Shown here one piece after another: positions 1 through 13,267 of a stretch of 64,000 bases of DNA; positions within the stretch are counted from its first letter, which is position 1, and every line of letters begins with the position of its first letter. The DNA is from Macrostomum hystrix (taxonomy: Eukaryota > Platyhelminthes > Macrostomidae). Location: assembly GCA_950097015.1 (NCBI GenBank), contig CATNEN010000024.1, forward strand, positions 3,229,501 through 3,293,500, in the 5' to 3' direction. The notes below the pieces were generated by a model that was not told where the DNA came from, ran no database searches, and saw only the letters and a list, made by a program, of their open reading frames with translations. The translations under genes and the position numbers were made by a program.

Positions 1-428
1 CACCGGGCTTTTAGAAAATTAAAACACATAAAACACACATGTTTTACCTACTTAAATATACTGAACAAAGAAAATATATTGAACTATTTATTTTTAATAG
101 TGCACTACTAATAGATATCGATTAAAAAATCTCGCCTGAGCACATTTTCTGTATGTACATCTCAAAGATTTAATCAGTCGATTTAATACCGATTTTAGCG
201 AATGAATTATATACTTCATTAGCATTTTTCAATCTTTTTAAAAGAGATAGATAAACATTCTCTGACTGTAGCCTGTTTACATACGATGCGAACATATTTT
301 GACCGACATTAGTATTATTTTAGTAATTATGATGTGTCACGCTAAGTATGGAGAACGGACTAATCAAAAGAAGTTACTTGAACTGACAGACGAGACCATT
401 GATCAGGGATTCATTTTTTTTAAACCAG

Positions 429-457
429 AACACAAAGGAAATGATCGCAGCAGGCAG
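429..457 (+). CDS. Candidate 29-nt micro-exon of the unrecognised 5' gene
   Basis: A T-rich tract followed by AG at 427-428 and a GTATGT donor at 458 delimit 29 nt. Read in the phase required by the next exon (968) it is open and encodes a short hydrophilic stretch ending in Ser-Arg-Gln. Support is only splice-site quality and phase agreement; it may be chance. Confidence 0.3.
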
Positions 458-967
458 GTATGTAAACGATGACCTTAATAAATTAATTCAAATTTCAAGA
501 CAGAGTTTTGAATTTTGCTTCTAAAGCCCGACCAATAAAAGCCCTTTAAAAAATCGACATCAGAATATGTTTATATCATATTCAAGCTTTAATTTTGAAT
601 GATGATCATTCATTAAACTTACAACTTAAATTTGAAAAAAAAACTTTTTTAGTTCATGCAAATATATTTTAAAATATAGAATTTTATGTTTTGAAGTCTC
701 AAATAATTTTTTGTAAATTCATAAATCACAATTTTTGCTGGTTTCTGTGTATGATCAGTTCAAACATGTTTTAAAAATTTATGTGTACATCTTAGTAATT
801 GTTTTGAATTTCTATTTACTGCCTGCTTTTCAACGTGCCATTTTTCTCGTTTGTTTAACTTTAGATGACAGAATGACAGAAAGTAATTAGAAATCAAGTC
901 TTATAATTGTTAAAGCTGCATGTTTTTTAATTTACTTTGTATACGAGCGTATATTTCTGTCTCGCAG

Positions 968-1419
968 ACCAGCGACAAGCGCAGTCCATTCCTCAGTGGC
1001 TGGGAGAGCGGAGTGGACAGTCAGCTGACCCCGGCGAAGATCTCCTACACAATTAAGCCGGTGTCTAAGCAGCGAGATCAGCAGCAGCCCAGCTTTCTGT
1101 ACAAGACCAACGGTGGCAGCGGCGGTATCAGATCCAAGCCGTTCGTGTTTGTCCAGTCTCTTAGCCACGATGCCTATCTGAGACACTATAGCAGTGAGCA
1201 CAGCTACTTGGCCAATCTGTACGCCACTGGGTCTCAACAGCCGCCTCTTCCTCAGCGCAATTCGCCATCTTTCGGCGGCTTCCCCGTTCGTCTTTCGTCG
1301 CCTCCGCCGGTCTTGCCGCCGCAGCCGCCGCTGCTGTCACAGGCGCCACCGCCTCCGACTCAGCCTCAACTGGCTGCACCAGTGCGCAGCGACAGCAATT
1401 TTAGTCGAGTGGCTCGAAT

Positions 1420-1455
<36 letters not shown>

Positions 1456-4400
1456 AGTAGATGTCAATTCTGTTCCCTCAGCAACCATTGGCAAGCAGGT
1501 CGATTTGCTCACTAAGTGAGTGAATAATTTCTTGTGAATGTTGAATTTATTGAAAAACGTCTCTATCCCGAATCTACATGTTTCGGATAAAGTCGTGGCT
1601 AATATGGATTTCATTAGTTTATTTGCTTATATATTGCGGCCTGCTACATATTACATTAAATTCCTCATTAAATAAGCATATATTTGACTCCGATTTTAGA
1701 ACTACTCAAATCATTTAATGCCAATCGGATAAAAAATTACAAAACCTTAACTATGCAGGAAAGTTATACCCGCTTCTTACTTTATTATCAGGTAAGCTTT
1801 TGGAGGTAAAATCGCATATTTTATTACGTTGGTAGTCGGCTTTGCGTTATTTAATGCTCATAATGCTATGCTAAGTATGGCAGAACTATGGCTAGTGTCA
1901 GTTACTATTTTAGCTATAAAATGAATCATTGTAAATTCGTTTTCTTTCTAATTAAATATTTCAAGCGTTTGAGTCTAAAATTAAGTTTAAAAAAGAAACA
2001 GCTCACCCGCGAGAAGTTGTACCATAAAAGCAGAATTTAAACTTTCGTATAAATGCATATCGCTGTGTGGCCTCTCTCACCATCAATTCATTATATGAAA
2101 AAAACACACAAATGTATTCATGCAAAAAAATCCTTACAAATTTAAAAGCTTGAAACAACGCAATATATATGTAGACTTGGAGAGAGATGGATAGACTGGG
2201 AGAGAGATAAACAAAGAGACGAAGACATTGGAAATTATAAGAGAAAGAATAATAAAGATTCAGAGTTCCATTCTAGTTCTTTACTAATTCTAACACAAGA
2301 ACAAGACGATCAAGTTGTTTAACTAATCCTAACGAAATTAGAAAGAAGTCGAATATAAAAACTGATGAGAATGCATGGTCGCTTAGCACTGCAAATTATT
2401 TATTGGATTTCCCTATTTAAGGTACAGTCATCGCACAATTTGGCCCCAATCGGCTAAACCATTGAGGTAACAAAAAATGTTCAAAGCTTTTTGATAAATT
2501 AGATTTTTTACGCTTAACGGTACCAGCGTACACTTCCATTTTGATTTTAGTGCAGTATATCAATAACTGCTTCCTTGCCAACCCGGTTCTGAACAATGAG
2601 AACTAGTACTGGTACTCGTATTAGTACTGGTACTCGATTTGGTACTGGTACTCGATTTGGTACTGGTACTCGATTTGGTACTGGTACTCGATTTGGTACT
2701 GGTACTCGATTTGGTACTGGTACTCGTATTGGTACTGGTACTCGATTTGGTACTGGTACTCGTATTGGTACTGGTACTCGATTTGGTACTGGTACTCGAT
2801 TTGGTACTGGTACTCGTATTGGTACTGGTACTTGCTATTGTGTTCTGATACCAATTCTGATACGTATAAGCTGGAGGCCTGGAGCTCAGTGAGGTTTGGT
2901 TTATATAGGCTTTATATTTCAACTGGCTGTGCCTGACTGACTGATCACATTTGGTATTGGGAACTGTGACAAACAACCTGTTCACAAACGGGTTCTGACC
3001 CAGGCAGAAACACCAATAACTAACTGCCCCGAGAATAAAGAAACAAGCGGTATTCACCTGCTTAAAGCTAAAAAATAACTAAAAAATAGCTTGGCATTCC
3101 TACTGTTCAATATGATTCCATGTGACACATATTGATTAAAAGACAATGCCCATTCCTTAACTTAGAAGTCATGAAAAAGTAGGAATTTGCTATGCTAATG
3201 TACTGGATAACTGAACGTCTTCAGAGAAAACTCTGTTAAACTTTTAATGTTTCGGAACACCATTAATTCGGATTTGCCTGTGATTATTTACAAATTTCGC
3301 TTGCATAGATCGCTCAGCTGATTCATTTGGTGTCGGATCATGTGTTTGATAATTGTTTTAGAAGATGACATTTGGAAAAGGAAACTTGGTGACCTGTTTC
3401 TCAGTAATTTTTTTGTTTTAACCAATTGGCAAAAGACAATAGCCTGTCTAGTCTTTTGGCAGAATCTTGAACTGAACTAAAAATATGCATTTCTCATTTC
3501 GCAGTGGTCGCTCAAGACCTGAGGCAACAAACGACAAACGACTAGAACCCCTGACCCTGCTGACTGAGGTGAGTGGCTTACTTGCTAACTTTTGATGCAA
3601 AAAATATTTCCGACTTAATTACTAGCTTATATACAATGTCTACAATTTACAAGCATATTAAAATTGATGCGAAGGGGTAAACTTTGCTAGTCTACTATAC
3701 TAAATTTCCTATAGTTTTATAAATGTGTATGCGTATCGTAGTTGCACGTAAGCACATGAAATTGGAAAGATCGTGAGCTGAACGGTGATTTTATATCTTT
3801 AAGCACGATAAGACTTAAAATAATATAAGGTAAGAGTTTAGAGGCCAGATCGTTTTCAGCATTTTCAGCATTATTTGGCTCTATAAATTAATAAATTGGC
3901 AGAATGAACGAAGATGGAATAACAAAACTTTTTGCGAGCTCAATTCCTTAAATGTCATTAGTAGGAATGTACATTTAAATTAAAAATGCAGTCCGGTACT
4001 CGCTTGCGTTGGCTTTCAGCACACATTCAAATTCTTAGCAGACTCCGGCACTGAAAGCAGCAACAGACGCGCCCCGAAATTAGAGGTCTGCATCTCTTTG
4101 CTCAAGCATGCAGATGTACTTTTAATGTTTGGCTTAACTCCTTGGATGCTATCAAATATTTAGTTGTTAAATTTAAACCAGTGTGCGCTTAGTGTTAATC
4201 TTGCTAAAAATTATCTTGTTAATAACAATCATTTTCCGTAAAAACTGGTCAATCAGGTAAAAACATGAAAGAATTTGAAACACACTGTGAAAATTTTCAG
4301 TTCCCCAAACTGTTGTCCAAAATATTCTCGCCGTTACATCGTGATGTGGAGCTACCGGTATCATCGATGAGGTGCAAATGAGGTGTGGCCATATTTATCG

Positions 4401-5565
4401 ACGGATTCACTACTGTTAGAGATCTGAAGACTTTCACTTTCCTTCTCCCTCTTCCTTCTCCCACTTTTTTTCCCACTTTCCTTCTCCTACTTTCTTTCTC
4501 GTACTTTCCTTCTCCTACTTTTCTTTCTCCCACTTTCTTTCTCCCACTTTCCTTCTCCCACTTTCCTTCTCCCACTTTCCCCCATTTTCACTTTCCTTCT
4601 ATGGATTGAAATTTTAACACCTATTTTCTTTACTGCAACACATTTGAATTTCGAGCACAATTTGCTGATGCACATGCCCAATTTTCACACAAAAGAGTTC
4701 ATTTAGTAACCTTCAGACAGGTTGTCTTTGTACTGTCATTGAAATTTTTTGTAACCGCTTTTCTAACGTACCTTTTTCCATTACCATTTTTTTAAACCAA
4801 CAAGCTAAGACAACAGTTCTAAATGCCCCTCTTCAGACCAGCAACCCCAGGCCGAAAAGAACACACACCCACCTCCTCCAGACCAGCAACCCCAGGCTAA
4901 AAAACACTCGCCCACCTCCTCCAGACAAGCAGCCCCAGGATGAAAAAACACTCACCCACCTCCTCCAGACCAGCAGCCCCAGGATGAAAAAACACTCGCC
5001 CAGCTCCTCCAGACAAGCAGCCCCAGGATGAAAAAACACTCACCCACCTCCTCCAGACCAGCTGCCCCAGGATGAAAAAACACTCGCCAACCTCCTCCAG
5101 ACCAGCTGCCCCAGGATGAAAAAACACTCACCCACCTCCTCCAGACCAGCAGCCCCAGGATAAAAAAACACTCGCTAACCTCCTCCAGACCAGCTGCCCC
5201 AGGATGAAAAAACACTCACCCACCTCCTCCAGAGTGGCACCCCCAGGCTGACGCACCACTCGAAGCAGCGAGTGCCAACTGCAGAACGCACCCGCCTACG
5301 CGACTTTACCAGCGCCCACTTCGGCCCGGCGTTGCAGCAGCGCCTGCGACTGTTGACAGACAATGAGTTAGCGGCCGCCGCCGCGGCTGCTGCCAACGGT
5401 TTGTCATCGACTGGCATCGGCCTGGAGGTCAGCGGTGTCTCGCGCAGCAACTCGCGCCTCTCTGAGCCGCCTGGCGGGCAGCAGCGACCTACAGTGGTCA
5501 CCACAGGAGCAGAGATACAAGGCCTCATCACAGCTGGCCAGCTGATTCACGGCTCCAGCAAGCCG
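968..5565 (+). CDS. Unrecognised Ser/Pro/Gln-rich protein, three internal exons, partial gene
   Basis: Three exons join in one reading phase: 968-1515 (after CTCGCAG, before GTGAGTGA), 3505-3568 (after TTTCGCAG, before GTGAGTGG) and 5233-5565 (after CCTCCTCCAG, before GTAAGTGC), 315 codons in total. The first exon encodes a region rich in Ser, Pro and Gln, including a proline-rich block near residues 110-140 and a run of about nine Gln. The last has an eight-residue alanine run and a Ser-rich tail. No known domain is visible, and the composition suggests a largely disordered protein. The last exon ends in a good donor, so the gene continues, but I found no further plus-strand exon before the convergent gli gene. 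Its first coding exon is also unidentified. The intron before the last exon holds an array made of copies of its own acceptor junction. Confidence 0.6.
1516..3504 (+). other. Intron of the 5' gene, AT-rich
   Basis: This is the 2-kb intron between exons 968-1515 and 3505-3568. Apart from the 18-bp array at about 2,597-2,836 it is AT-rich unique sequence with no coding signal. Confidence 0.5.
2597..2836. repeat. 18-bp tandem array in an intron
   Basis: About 13 copies of an 18-bp unit, GGTACTGGTACTCGATTT, with some units ending CGTATT. The unit is itself a near-duplicate of GGTACT. Because 18 is a multiple of three, every frame stays open on both strands; these frames are not genes. Confidence 0.9.
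4440..4600. repeat. Pyrimidine-rich 15-16-bp tandem array in an intron
   Basis: Degenerate copies of TTCTCCCACTTTCCT give about 160 bp of almost pure C/T on the plus strand, the sense strand of the surrounding gene. It lies in the intron 3569-5232. Confidence 0.8.
4822..5225 (+). repeat. About 44-bp array whose unit copies the downstream intron-exon junction
   Basis: About nine units of roughly 44 bp. Each contains ACCTCCTCCAG, then a GC-rich segment with CCCCAGG, then a run of A. The real acceptor and exon start that follow (5,222-5,262) share ACCTCCTCCAG, CCCCAGG, TGA and CACTCG in the same order and spacing. Each unit is therefore a diverged copy of the 3' splice junction plus about 30 nt of exon. 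Confidence 0.9.
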
Positions 5566-5857
5566 GTAAGTGCTAGCTGTCCTGTTTCTACTTGCATCTT
5601 ATTTTTCAAGAGTGTGTAGAACAAACCCCGTTCAGTCTCATGTAACCTGCAGCAGCGCTGGTTCGACACCTCGTCCACGTCGGCCGCCCAACCCACGTCA
5701 TTTAATGCGGCTTCCCGCTTCGGTGACGTCAGAAAAAAATAATGAAACAATAAAAAATTGAGCAGTTCTTGTGACCAATATCAGACTCTACATTTTGTCT
5801 CTAAATTAGGTTTTTGATGTCTAAACGATGACATTTTTGTGACTAAGTTAAGTTGAG

Positions 5858-6050
5858 TTGTGGAGCGACAACACGTCTCGCTGATCTCGATTCGAACTTA
5901 GAGAGCAGCTGCGGAGCCCCATAAAGGCACAGTGAGAGTGCGTAACGATGCAGATGTCAGTGCAGATGTACATCTGTCTTGAGTGTGTGCTCTGGTGTCG
6001 GCGTCATAGCAGAATTTCCTCCCCGCTGACTGCTGGTCGACTTTTGCCAA
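5858..6050 (+). mobile_element. SINE family A, degenerate copy
   Basis: The segment shares with the copy at 33,004 a box-B-like CTCGATTCGAAC, the block GGCACAGTGAGAGTG, an internal GCAGATGTACA and the tail segment around GTGTGCTC and CCGCTGACTGC. It is a 5'-damaged copy lying directly before a family B SINE in the same orientation. Confidence 0.6.
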
Positions 6051-6084
6051 CTGAGTACCACCACAAACCCCACAGTAGGGTTTG

Positions 6085-6420
6085 TAGCCTACCACCACAA
6101 GTGGTAAGGGCGTCGGTCTCGCGACTTGAAGCAGCGACCTTATATAGGTCGAGGATTCGATTCCCGACTCCATTGAAACAATGTGTGTCCTTTGGCAGGA
6201 CACTTAACTCTGCATTGCTTTAGTTCACCCAGCTGTCAAATGGGTACCAGCTGGGGTAATTAAGGGTGGGGTGTGGCGTCCACCAGTCCATGGACTGAAC
6301 AGCCGTACGCAGCCTTAAAGTAATAGCAACGCAATTGCTGCGGCTGTGTTGTAGGCTGCACAATAGTGGCAGGTGTAATCCTATTTTTTTTGGTTGTCCC
6401 CACACACCTAAGATAATCAC
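6085..6420 (+). mobile_element. SINE family B, tRNA-derived, full-length copy
   Basis: The head resembles a tRNA: box A-like GTGGTAAGGGCGTCGG and box B-like AGGATTCGATTCCC. A body follows with AGGACACTTAACTCTGCA and ATGGGTACCAGCTGGGG, ending GGCAGGTGTAATCC. Reverse-strand copies with the same landmarks are at 33,395-33,635 and 57,335-57,615. Confidence 0.75.
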
Positions 6421-6479
6421 AGGCTTTGTTTAATGAGTTCAGATGTCCTGAGTGAAGCACCTTATTCTAAAAACCAAAG

Positions 6480-8753
6480 AGAGGCGATAAATTTTATCAA
6501 GCGTCTATTGTAAGTAGTATAGTGTGGACCATGAGAACTAATTGTTTCTGGAGTTGAATTCTTTCGCGAAGTTAAACCGATTACTTGCATTTTTATCTGT
6601 TTGTAAAAATGTGCTTATTCCAATCATTGTGCTTTACTTATACGAGTATAAATAACTATAGTATCTCGAAACTTAACCCTTAAAACCCCACTAAAAATAT
6701 ATTTCACTTCCAACGTAATTATTGCCGGTCAATGTGAAAGCGAAATGACGTGTTGCACTTCATGTACTTCATGCGTATCACTTAATATAGCGAGATGATC
6801 GAATGAAAAGCTGTTAATTTATTCATTTATTTTACCTGATTCTTAATACGTTTTTATTTACGTATACATTACATACATACATACATTACATACATTACAT
6901 ACATTACATACATTACATACATTACATACATTGTACGTTACGTATACGTTACGTATCCTGTATAATTAATACTTGATACAGGAATTTTTACGCTTTTTTT
7001 GTTTATTTGTTATTTGATGCAGAGAATATTAATCATGCAGATGTTCATAACATTCAATTCTACACAATCACATTATTATGAATCTTATAAAATGTATTAT
7101 ACCAAGTTCTAAGACTTATGTTCTTTTGTACTTTTCCATAAGAACTGTTCTGTTGACAATCCGTTTGTAGATAAAAATTAACAAAATTTGAACTCGTTGT
7201 CTTTGAAAAGATATATACTTTCGAAAATTCGCCAAAATATTTGTGTGCTGTACAATGTAAACTACTATTAATAAAGTAAATTAATAATAAATACAATCTT
7301 TTTGAAAACCATGACGAAATCGTGGCTTTCGTTTCCTTTAATGACTTTTCATTTTGTTTAATTGCTAATCTCGACTGTCTTTAAACTTTCATGAGGTTTT
7401 TTACAGTCACCGCCAGTACTTAAAAACCTATAACTTCGATACATAAATTGAAACTTACTTCGATGCCAGTTCATAACCAATCTTCTGTGAATCTGCAGTT
7501 TCCTGCGAAACCTAAGTTGTATCATTTTCTTCATTTATGATTAAATTATTTTAATCCCTTGTTGAACGGTCCTACTACCGCCTTGTATTGTTTTGGGAGT
7601 TTGAATAAAAACCTAAAAAAACGAAAAAGAATATTTCTGAGGAACTCTGGGTTCGGTCGCATTTTTTCTACTATACTTTTCATTAAAAAAAGTAATTGAA
7701 AATATTTACGGATAACAACTGAACTACTCAATCAGTTATACAAGTATTAATAGACAAAACACTACCACTAAACACAAGAACAATATATTTCGTTATATAA
7801 ACTTATTATTGATTTTAAACTGTCACACAGAGGACAAAAGACAGAACGAACAAACGAATTGAGCTTAAATTCACACAGTATGATGTGTGCAAAATGTTTG
7901 CAAATGTTTAATCGGTGAAGGAAACAGCAGCTATGAAAATGAATATCGCAATTTCTAGTTCAATAAAATAATCGATAAAAATAAAAAAACTCGAGCCCAA
8001 AATTGAAGGACGCGACACGCCAAAGCATGCGTCCTTCTTTGGCTCTTTGTCTCACTTGCTGATGATCTAATTGCGCAAAAATACGAAAACAAAGCACAAG
8101 TAATCGAAATTGTTTTATCTATTCGAAAAGTAGGACGCAAGAGAGACAGATAAAAGGCACTGAGAAATGATCCCTTCAGTGCGATGCAGGCAAGTGCTAA
8201 ACAAATTTCTTCACAATTAGAAAACTCGACAAGTACGAATTTGATTACTTTAAACAGTACGAGGCGCCTATAACAGCCTTTTTGTTCCCTAGAGCTTAAA
8301 AAAATCGAGCAAACTATTTAAACTTGTTTGTAACAACAAACTGTCAGACTGTAGCGAAAGAAAATTTTAGCTTGAAAGTCTTTTATGGCCATATTAAAAA
8401 ATTCAAATCTCTCACTAGTGCGAAATTGTGTTAAATTGAGTAAAATAATGTCAACTTACACTCATCATTTGACCAACCAGGGATATACGCTCGTATATCG
8501 AAGTAGAATAGGATTAGGTTCGGCTACTTACTACTGATGCACAGATCAACTACAAATTTGCTTCACTGTTTCACTGTGAAGCATCTGTAACGCAGGATTT
8601 TTTATCTGATAAAACAAAACCTAAAATATTGGCAAACTTGACAAATTCGAATCAAGAACACTGGCAATGGCGGACACACAAGAACACAATCATGGCTAAG
8701 CGAAAGATAACTTTCAAGTGCATGTTCTGCCAAGTTGTTTACCCTTCACCCAG
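6480..8753. other. Intergenic AT-rich stretch between convergent genes
   Basis: No supported gene. The only structure seen is a short tract of tandem ACATACATT at about 6,862-6,930. The 3' untranslated region of gli (minus strand) must lie at the right edge. Confidence 0.5.
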
Positions 8754-9074
8754 CTATGGCATGGCGAAGCCTTCCTCATAGCAACCAGCGACTGCAGTTG
8801 GCGGCGCCCATTGGCACAAGCCGAGTGCCAGGTTTGACCCTCCCGCGGCTGGCACCTGGTGCATCTGCTGAGCCGGTGACTGAGGCGTCTCCGGCGGTCC
8901 ATGATAACCAGCCGCCGTGTGCTGCGACTCTACCAGCTGTTCAATGTCCTCGGTTGACACCGAGGGAATGTCGCTGAGGTAATGCCTGCTGGCGGGCTTG
9001 TGGTGCTCAGGGTACGGTTGATGGTAGCTTTGATAGCCCGGATAGGCATTCCAGGTGCGGTACTTGTTACAGTA

Positions 9075-9105
<31 letters not shown>

Positions 9106-10219
9106 ACCTGAGGCAGTGGCTGACAGCAGCACGAGAAGCAGGACTGTTGGTGCTGAGGTGGATACTGCATTGGATGCTGGTGTCCGCTGACCTGCCAAGC
9201 TGACTGGTGATGCGACAGGTGACTTGTCAGTGACCGGGGCTCTGCAAAACGCGAGACAGAACCGTTTGCACTAAATACAGTAGTTGGTTGGCGTAACAAA
9301 TCGTACAGTTCATTATTAGGCAACTCACCACAATTGTAACTCCAGACGTGCTGATTATTTGAAACCGGCTGGTGCAACTGCTGCATGGACTGGTGCATCT
9401 GCTGCTGCTGCAGTGGAAGCCGCTGATAGTATTGATGCGGCTGTTGCTGCTGCTGCTGCTGCCTCGGCCAGTGATCCCAATAAGGCGCCGGTTCCGGCGG
9501 CGGAACTTCGCGTTTCACAAAAGTGGCACTGCCGCCGCCGCCGCTGGCGACGCTCGACGAAATCATGGAGCCGCGGCCAGATGATCCGGCGCTGACAACG
9601 CTGCCATCATCCGCTAGAGCCGCCTTGGGCGGAGCCAGACTCCCCCGAATCGTGGTCAACGGCTGCGGCGTCGGAGTTATCGACGACGAGGTTGCCACAC
9701 CGACCAGAGTGGAGGAGCCGCATGACCGCTCCGATAGTGGCGAAGGGGCCGATGAGGAGTGCTGACTGATCTGGCTCATTGGCGAGGGTCCATCAGAGTC
9801 TGTGTTGAGGAGAGAGAGAATATTACTCTAAAAAAAACTAAAATGCACAGACTAAAAAGCCTTAGCTGCATTCGCTTCAAGCACTCACACGTCACAGGAC
9901 TGACAAGAGCTTCAGTTTTTATTATTCCGCCCTTAACCGAGTTGCAAAGTCGCGCGTGATGACGATGCGACTGAAACTGCTGCTGCTGCTGCCGCGGCTG
10001 CTGCGCCACAAAAGCTGCTGTAACGCTAGCTGCGGCGGCGTCGTTAGCTATAGGCGGTGGTCCCGTGGCAATGCCCAGTAATTGAGCCAGGCTTTCGTCG
10101 TCTGAGTCAAAGAAATCAGCTGGCAGCGAGTCGGACATCGGGCTGGCGATCATTGAGATCGACATGCCGCCGCCGCCTCCACCTTCGCCACCGAGGAAGG
10201 AGCCACCGAAGTTTGAGTT

Positions 10220-10290
<71 letters not shown>

Positions 10291-13213
10291 TAGCGCTAGA
10301 CTTGGCTCCGTACCGCCGCATCCGATTCTCCTCAGCCTTCGAGCTCCAGCTCTCGCCTTTGAACTTTTTTGTTGCGTAGGCCTCGGCACCGTGTACAGTC
10401 TTGATGTGCTTCCTAAGCGAGCTGGGGTCCGTGTACCGTTTGCTGCATCCAACCGCAGCCCGACAAACATACGGCTTCTCAGTTGAGTGAGTCCGGTTCT
10501 GATGCTTAGCCCGGTCCGATGCGTTTGAGAAGGCCTTACCGCAGCCTGCCACCTCGCAGGGGTAGGGCTTCTCACCGGTGTGAGATCGCTGGTGCGTCTT
10601 CATGTTCTCAAGGCGTGAGTAGGCCTTGTGGCAGCCTTCATACTGTGGTAAGGCAGTTAATTTTGGTAGGAAGATAGAAACAAGTTAGACATCTAGAGAA
10701 GTAGAGAGAGACACTGGGAGAAGTAGACACTGGGAGAAATAGACCCTGGGAGAAGTAGACACTGGGAGAAGTAGACACTGGGAGAAGTAGACCCTGGGAG
10801 AAGTAGAAGACACTGGGAGAAGTAGACACTGGGAGAAGTAGACACTGGGAGAAGTAGACACTGGGAGAAGTAGACACTGGGAGAAGTAGACCCTGGGAGA
10901 AGTAGACACTGGGAGAAGTAGATACTGGGAGAAGTAGACCCTGGGAGAAGTAGACCCTGGGAGAAGTAGACACTGGGAGAAGTAGACACTGGGAGAAGTA
11001 GACACGGTGTTAAATTATTAAACCAGATGCAGTGGCAGCACTCACCGTGCAGTTGTAAGGCTTCTCTCCAGTATGCCTTCGCACGTGAACGTTGAGCATG
11101 TAGAGCGCCTTGAATGGCTTCAGGTGCCGATTGCAATCTCGCCAGTAGCAGGCGAATTCCTTTCGATCGCAGCTCTTCACGTGCTGCTCGTTTACGTGCT
11201 GCATAGGGAAAATCAGTGCCAAGAATTAGGAACCAGTTCAGGGATCATTTTCACCCGTTTTCGGTGTCTCACCTCGACAAGCTCCGCGTTGCTTTCAAAC
11301 TTGGCGCAGCAATTTTCCCACTGGCAGTCGGTCTCGCCGGACGCTGTCTCGCCATCGTCGTCGTCCAATTCTCCGTCTCTGCTGGCTCCGCAACCGCCGC
11401 CCACGCCGCCGCCGCCGTCGCCACTAGCCTCGTGTCCGCAGGAGGAACTGCCGCCGACGGTGCTGTCGGGACTAGTCAAACAGGAATTCGTGGCCGACGG
11501 TCGAAAATTCGGCGGCACCTGAGCCGGCATCGGCGGAGCCGGCGGCTGCGGGGGAAACAGCGGCGAGCCGCTACCGAACGAAGCGGCCGACAAGTGCCCG
11601 ATGGAGCCGTGGCTGCCCTTCGAACTGGCGCACGGCGATCTTCTTAGCCGCGGAATCCACGACAGGCAGTCGTGCGAGGCCGTCACCTGGCTCAAGTCGA
11701 CGCTGCTGCCCTCCATTGAAGACTGCGACAGGGCGCGCTTCTTGGCGCCCCGGCCGAGTGTGGCCATCGGCTGGTATGTCGCCGATGGCGGCGGCAGCGG
11801 CGGCGGTGGCACAGGCGGCCAGGCGGGGCTGGCGGGCTGGTAGGCGGGCTGGTAGGCCCAGTTCGGTGGGCAGGGAAAGCTGGGGTTGGTGGGCACTGAG
11901 CGGGTGCCAGTGGGAGGCTGGGACCAGAACGTGGCGGCCTGATAGTTTGGTGCAGCCATGCCGTAGGCGCTGATGCTGCCGTAAGCGCTGTTTCGTGTGT
12001 CTGTAATTAGCGTAATTAGCGTAACTACTTAGTCAATGAGTGCTATTTGTTTAGTAAGCTTTTTATTTCCGTACTCTCTAAAAGAGCCATCAACGGTGAG
12101 AGCCGTCCAGACAAAACCTGAGTCATCATCAGCGCAGATAGTTTGTCACAGTCAGAGACAGAAAAAAACTCACTGCAACTCAAATCTGTGAGTCCGCATC
12201 TAGCATATAAAATAATAAGAAAGAATTGCATACACAATCAAATACAATGAGGACTAGTTGGAGTTACAGTACAACACCTTAGAGTGAGGCTGAGTGACTG
12301 CAGAGAGAGAGAGATGAAAAATGGTTACCCAGCCTTCGACCCTGTGAGCTGCAAAACGGTGGAATCCAGCCACCCCAACTCCGAGCTGCTTTCTTATGCC
12401 CCCTTTCTCCGCTGCGCTCTGCCACTTGAGCCGCGCCGGGACTGCTCAAGTTGCGTGACTCATTTGGGGTCCCGCAAGTCTCAATAAATCTGCTCATTGT
12501 AGCCTGCGAACAATGGAGATGAGTTTTTTGTTAGAATCTAAACTGACAGCTATCCGAGTCCTGGGGGCAGGCAGATATGGAAATATTGGGATATGCAAAG
12601 CGCACGCGTGCTGCCCCGCACAATTCCGCGCTCTCGAGAAATGAAATAAGCTAGAAGAGAGAAAAAGAAATGTTTTTATTCTTCCATCGAAATGTTAGAG
12701 AGACAGAAGAGAAACTGAAGAAATGGCACTAAAAGCGAGTGGTTCTCACTGCCAGGCCACCCGGGTGCAAGTGCACAGTCTCACACTGCAGCTTCATCAT
12801 TATTGTCACACCCTATGGCTGGGAATCTGTGTGGGCTGGCATCAGTCGCTTTTGAGTCGAGTTTCGCTTGTGTTTTTGTTATCATGGAAGAACTAAAATG
12901 GTGCACATGGATTGAGTATTAACACAAATGGATTTAAGGTGCATTAATTATTCCATTTAGTCCAATGTATGAGTGATAGTTGCCTGTTCAGACATTCGGC
13001 TAAAAAAATAATAAGGAGGCCATTCTACCCATTCTGCTGACTCCTGAGCACACACACACGCACGAATACTGTACACAGGCTTTTTAATAGTCTAAAGCCT
13101 AATAGATATGGCCTCGCTGCAGATTCGAACTCAGGGACCTCGTTGCCACAGTAGGACTCTGACGTGACATCTTTTTGAAAGGCTCACCGAAATCTTGAAA
13201 ATGGCGCGCATAG

Positions 13214-13267
<54 letters not shown>

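Noticed and set aside
11073-11973. Plus-strand frames over gli exons 2 and 3
   Set aside because: GC-rich coding sequence leaves the opposite strand open; the zinc-finger frame is on the minus strand.
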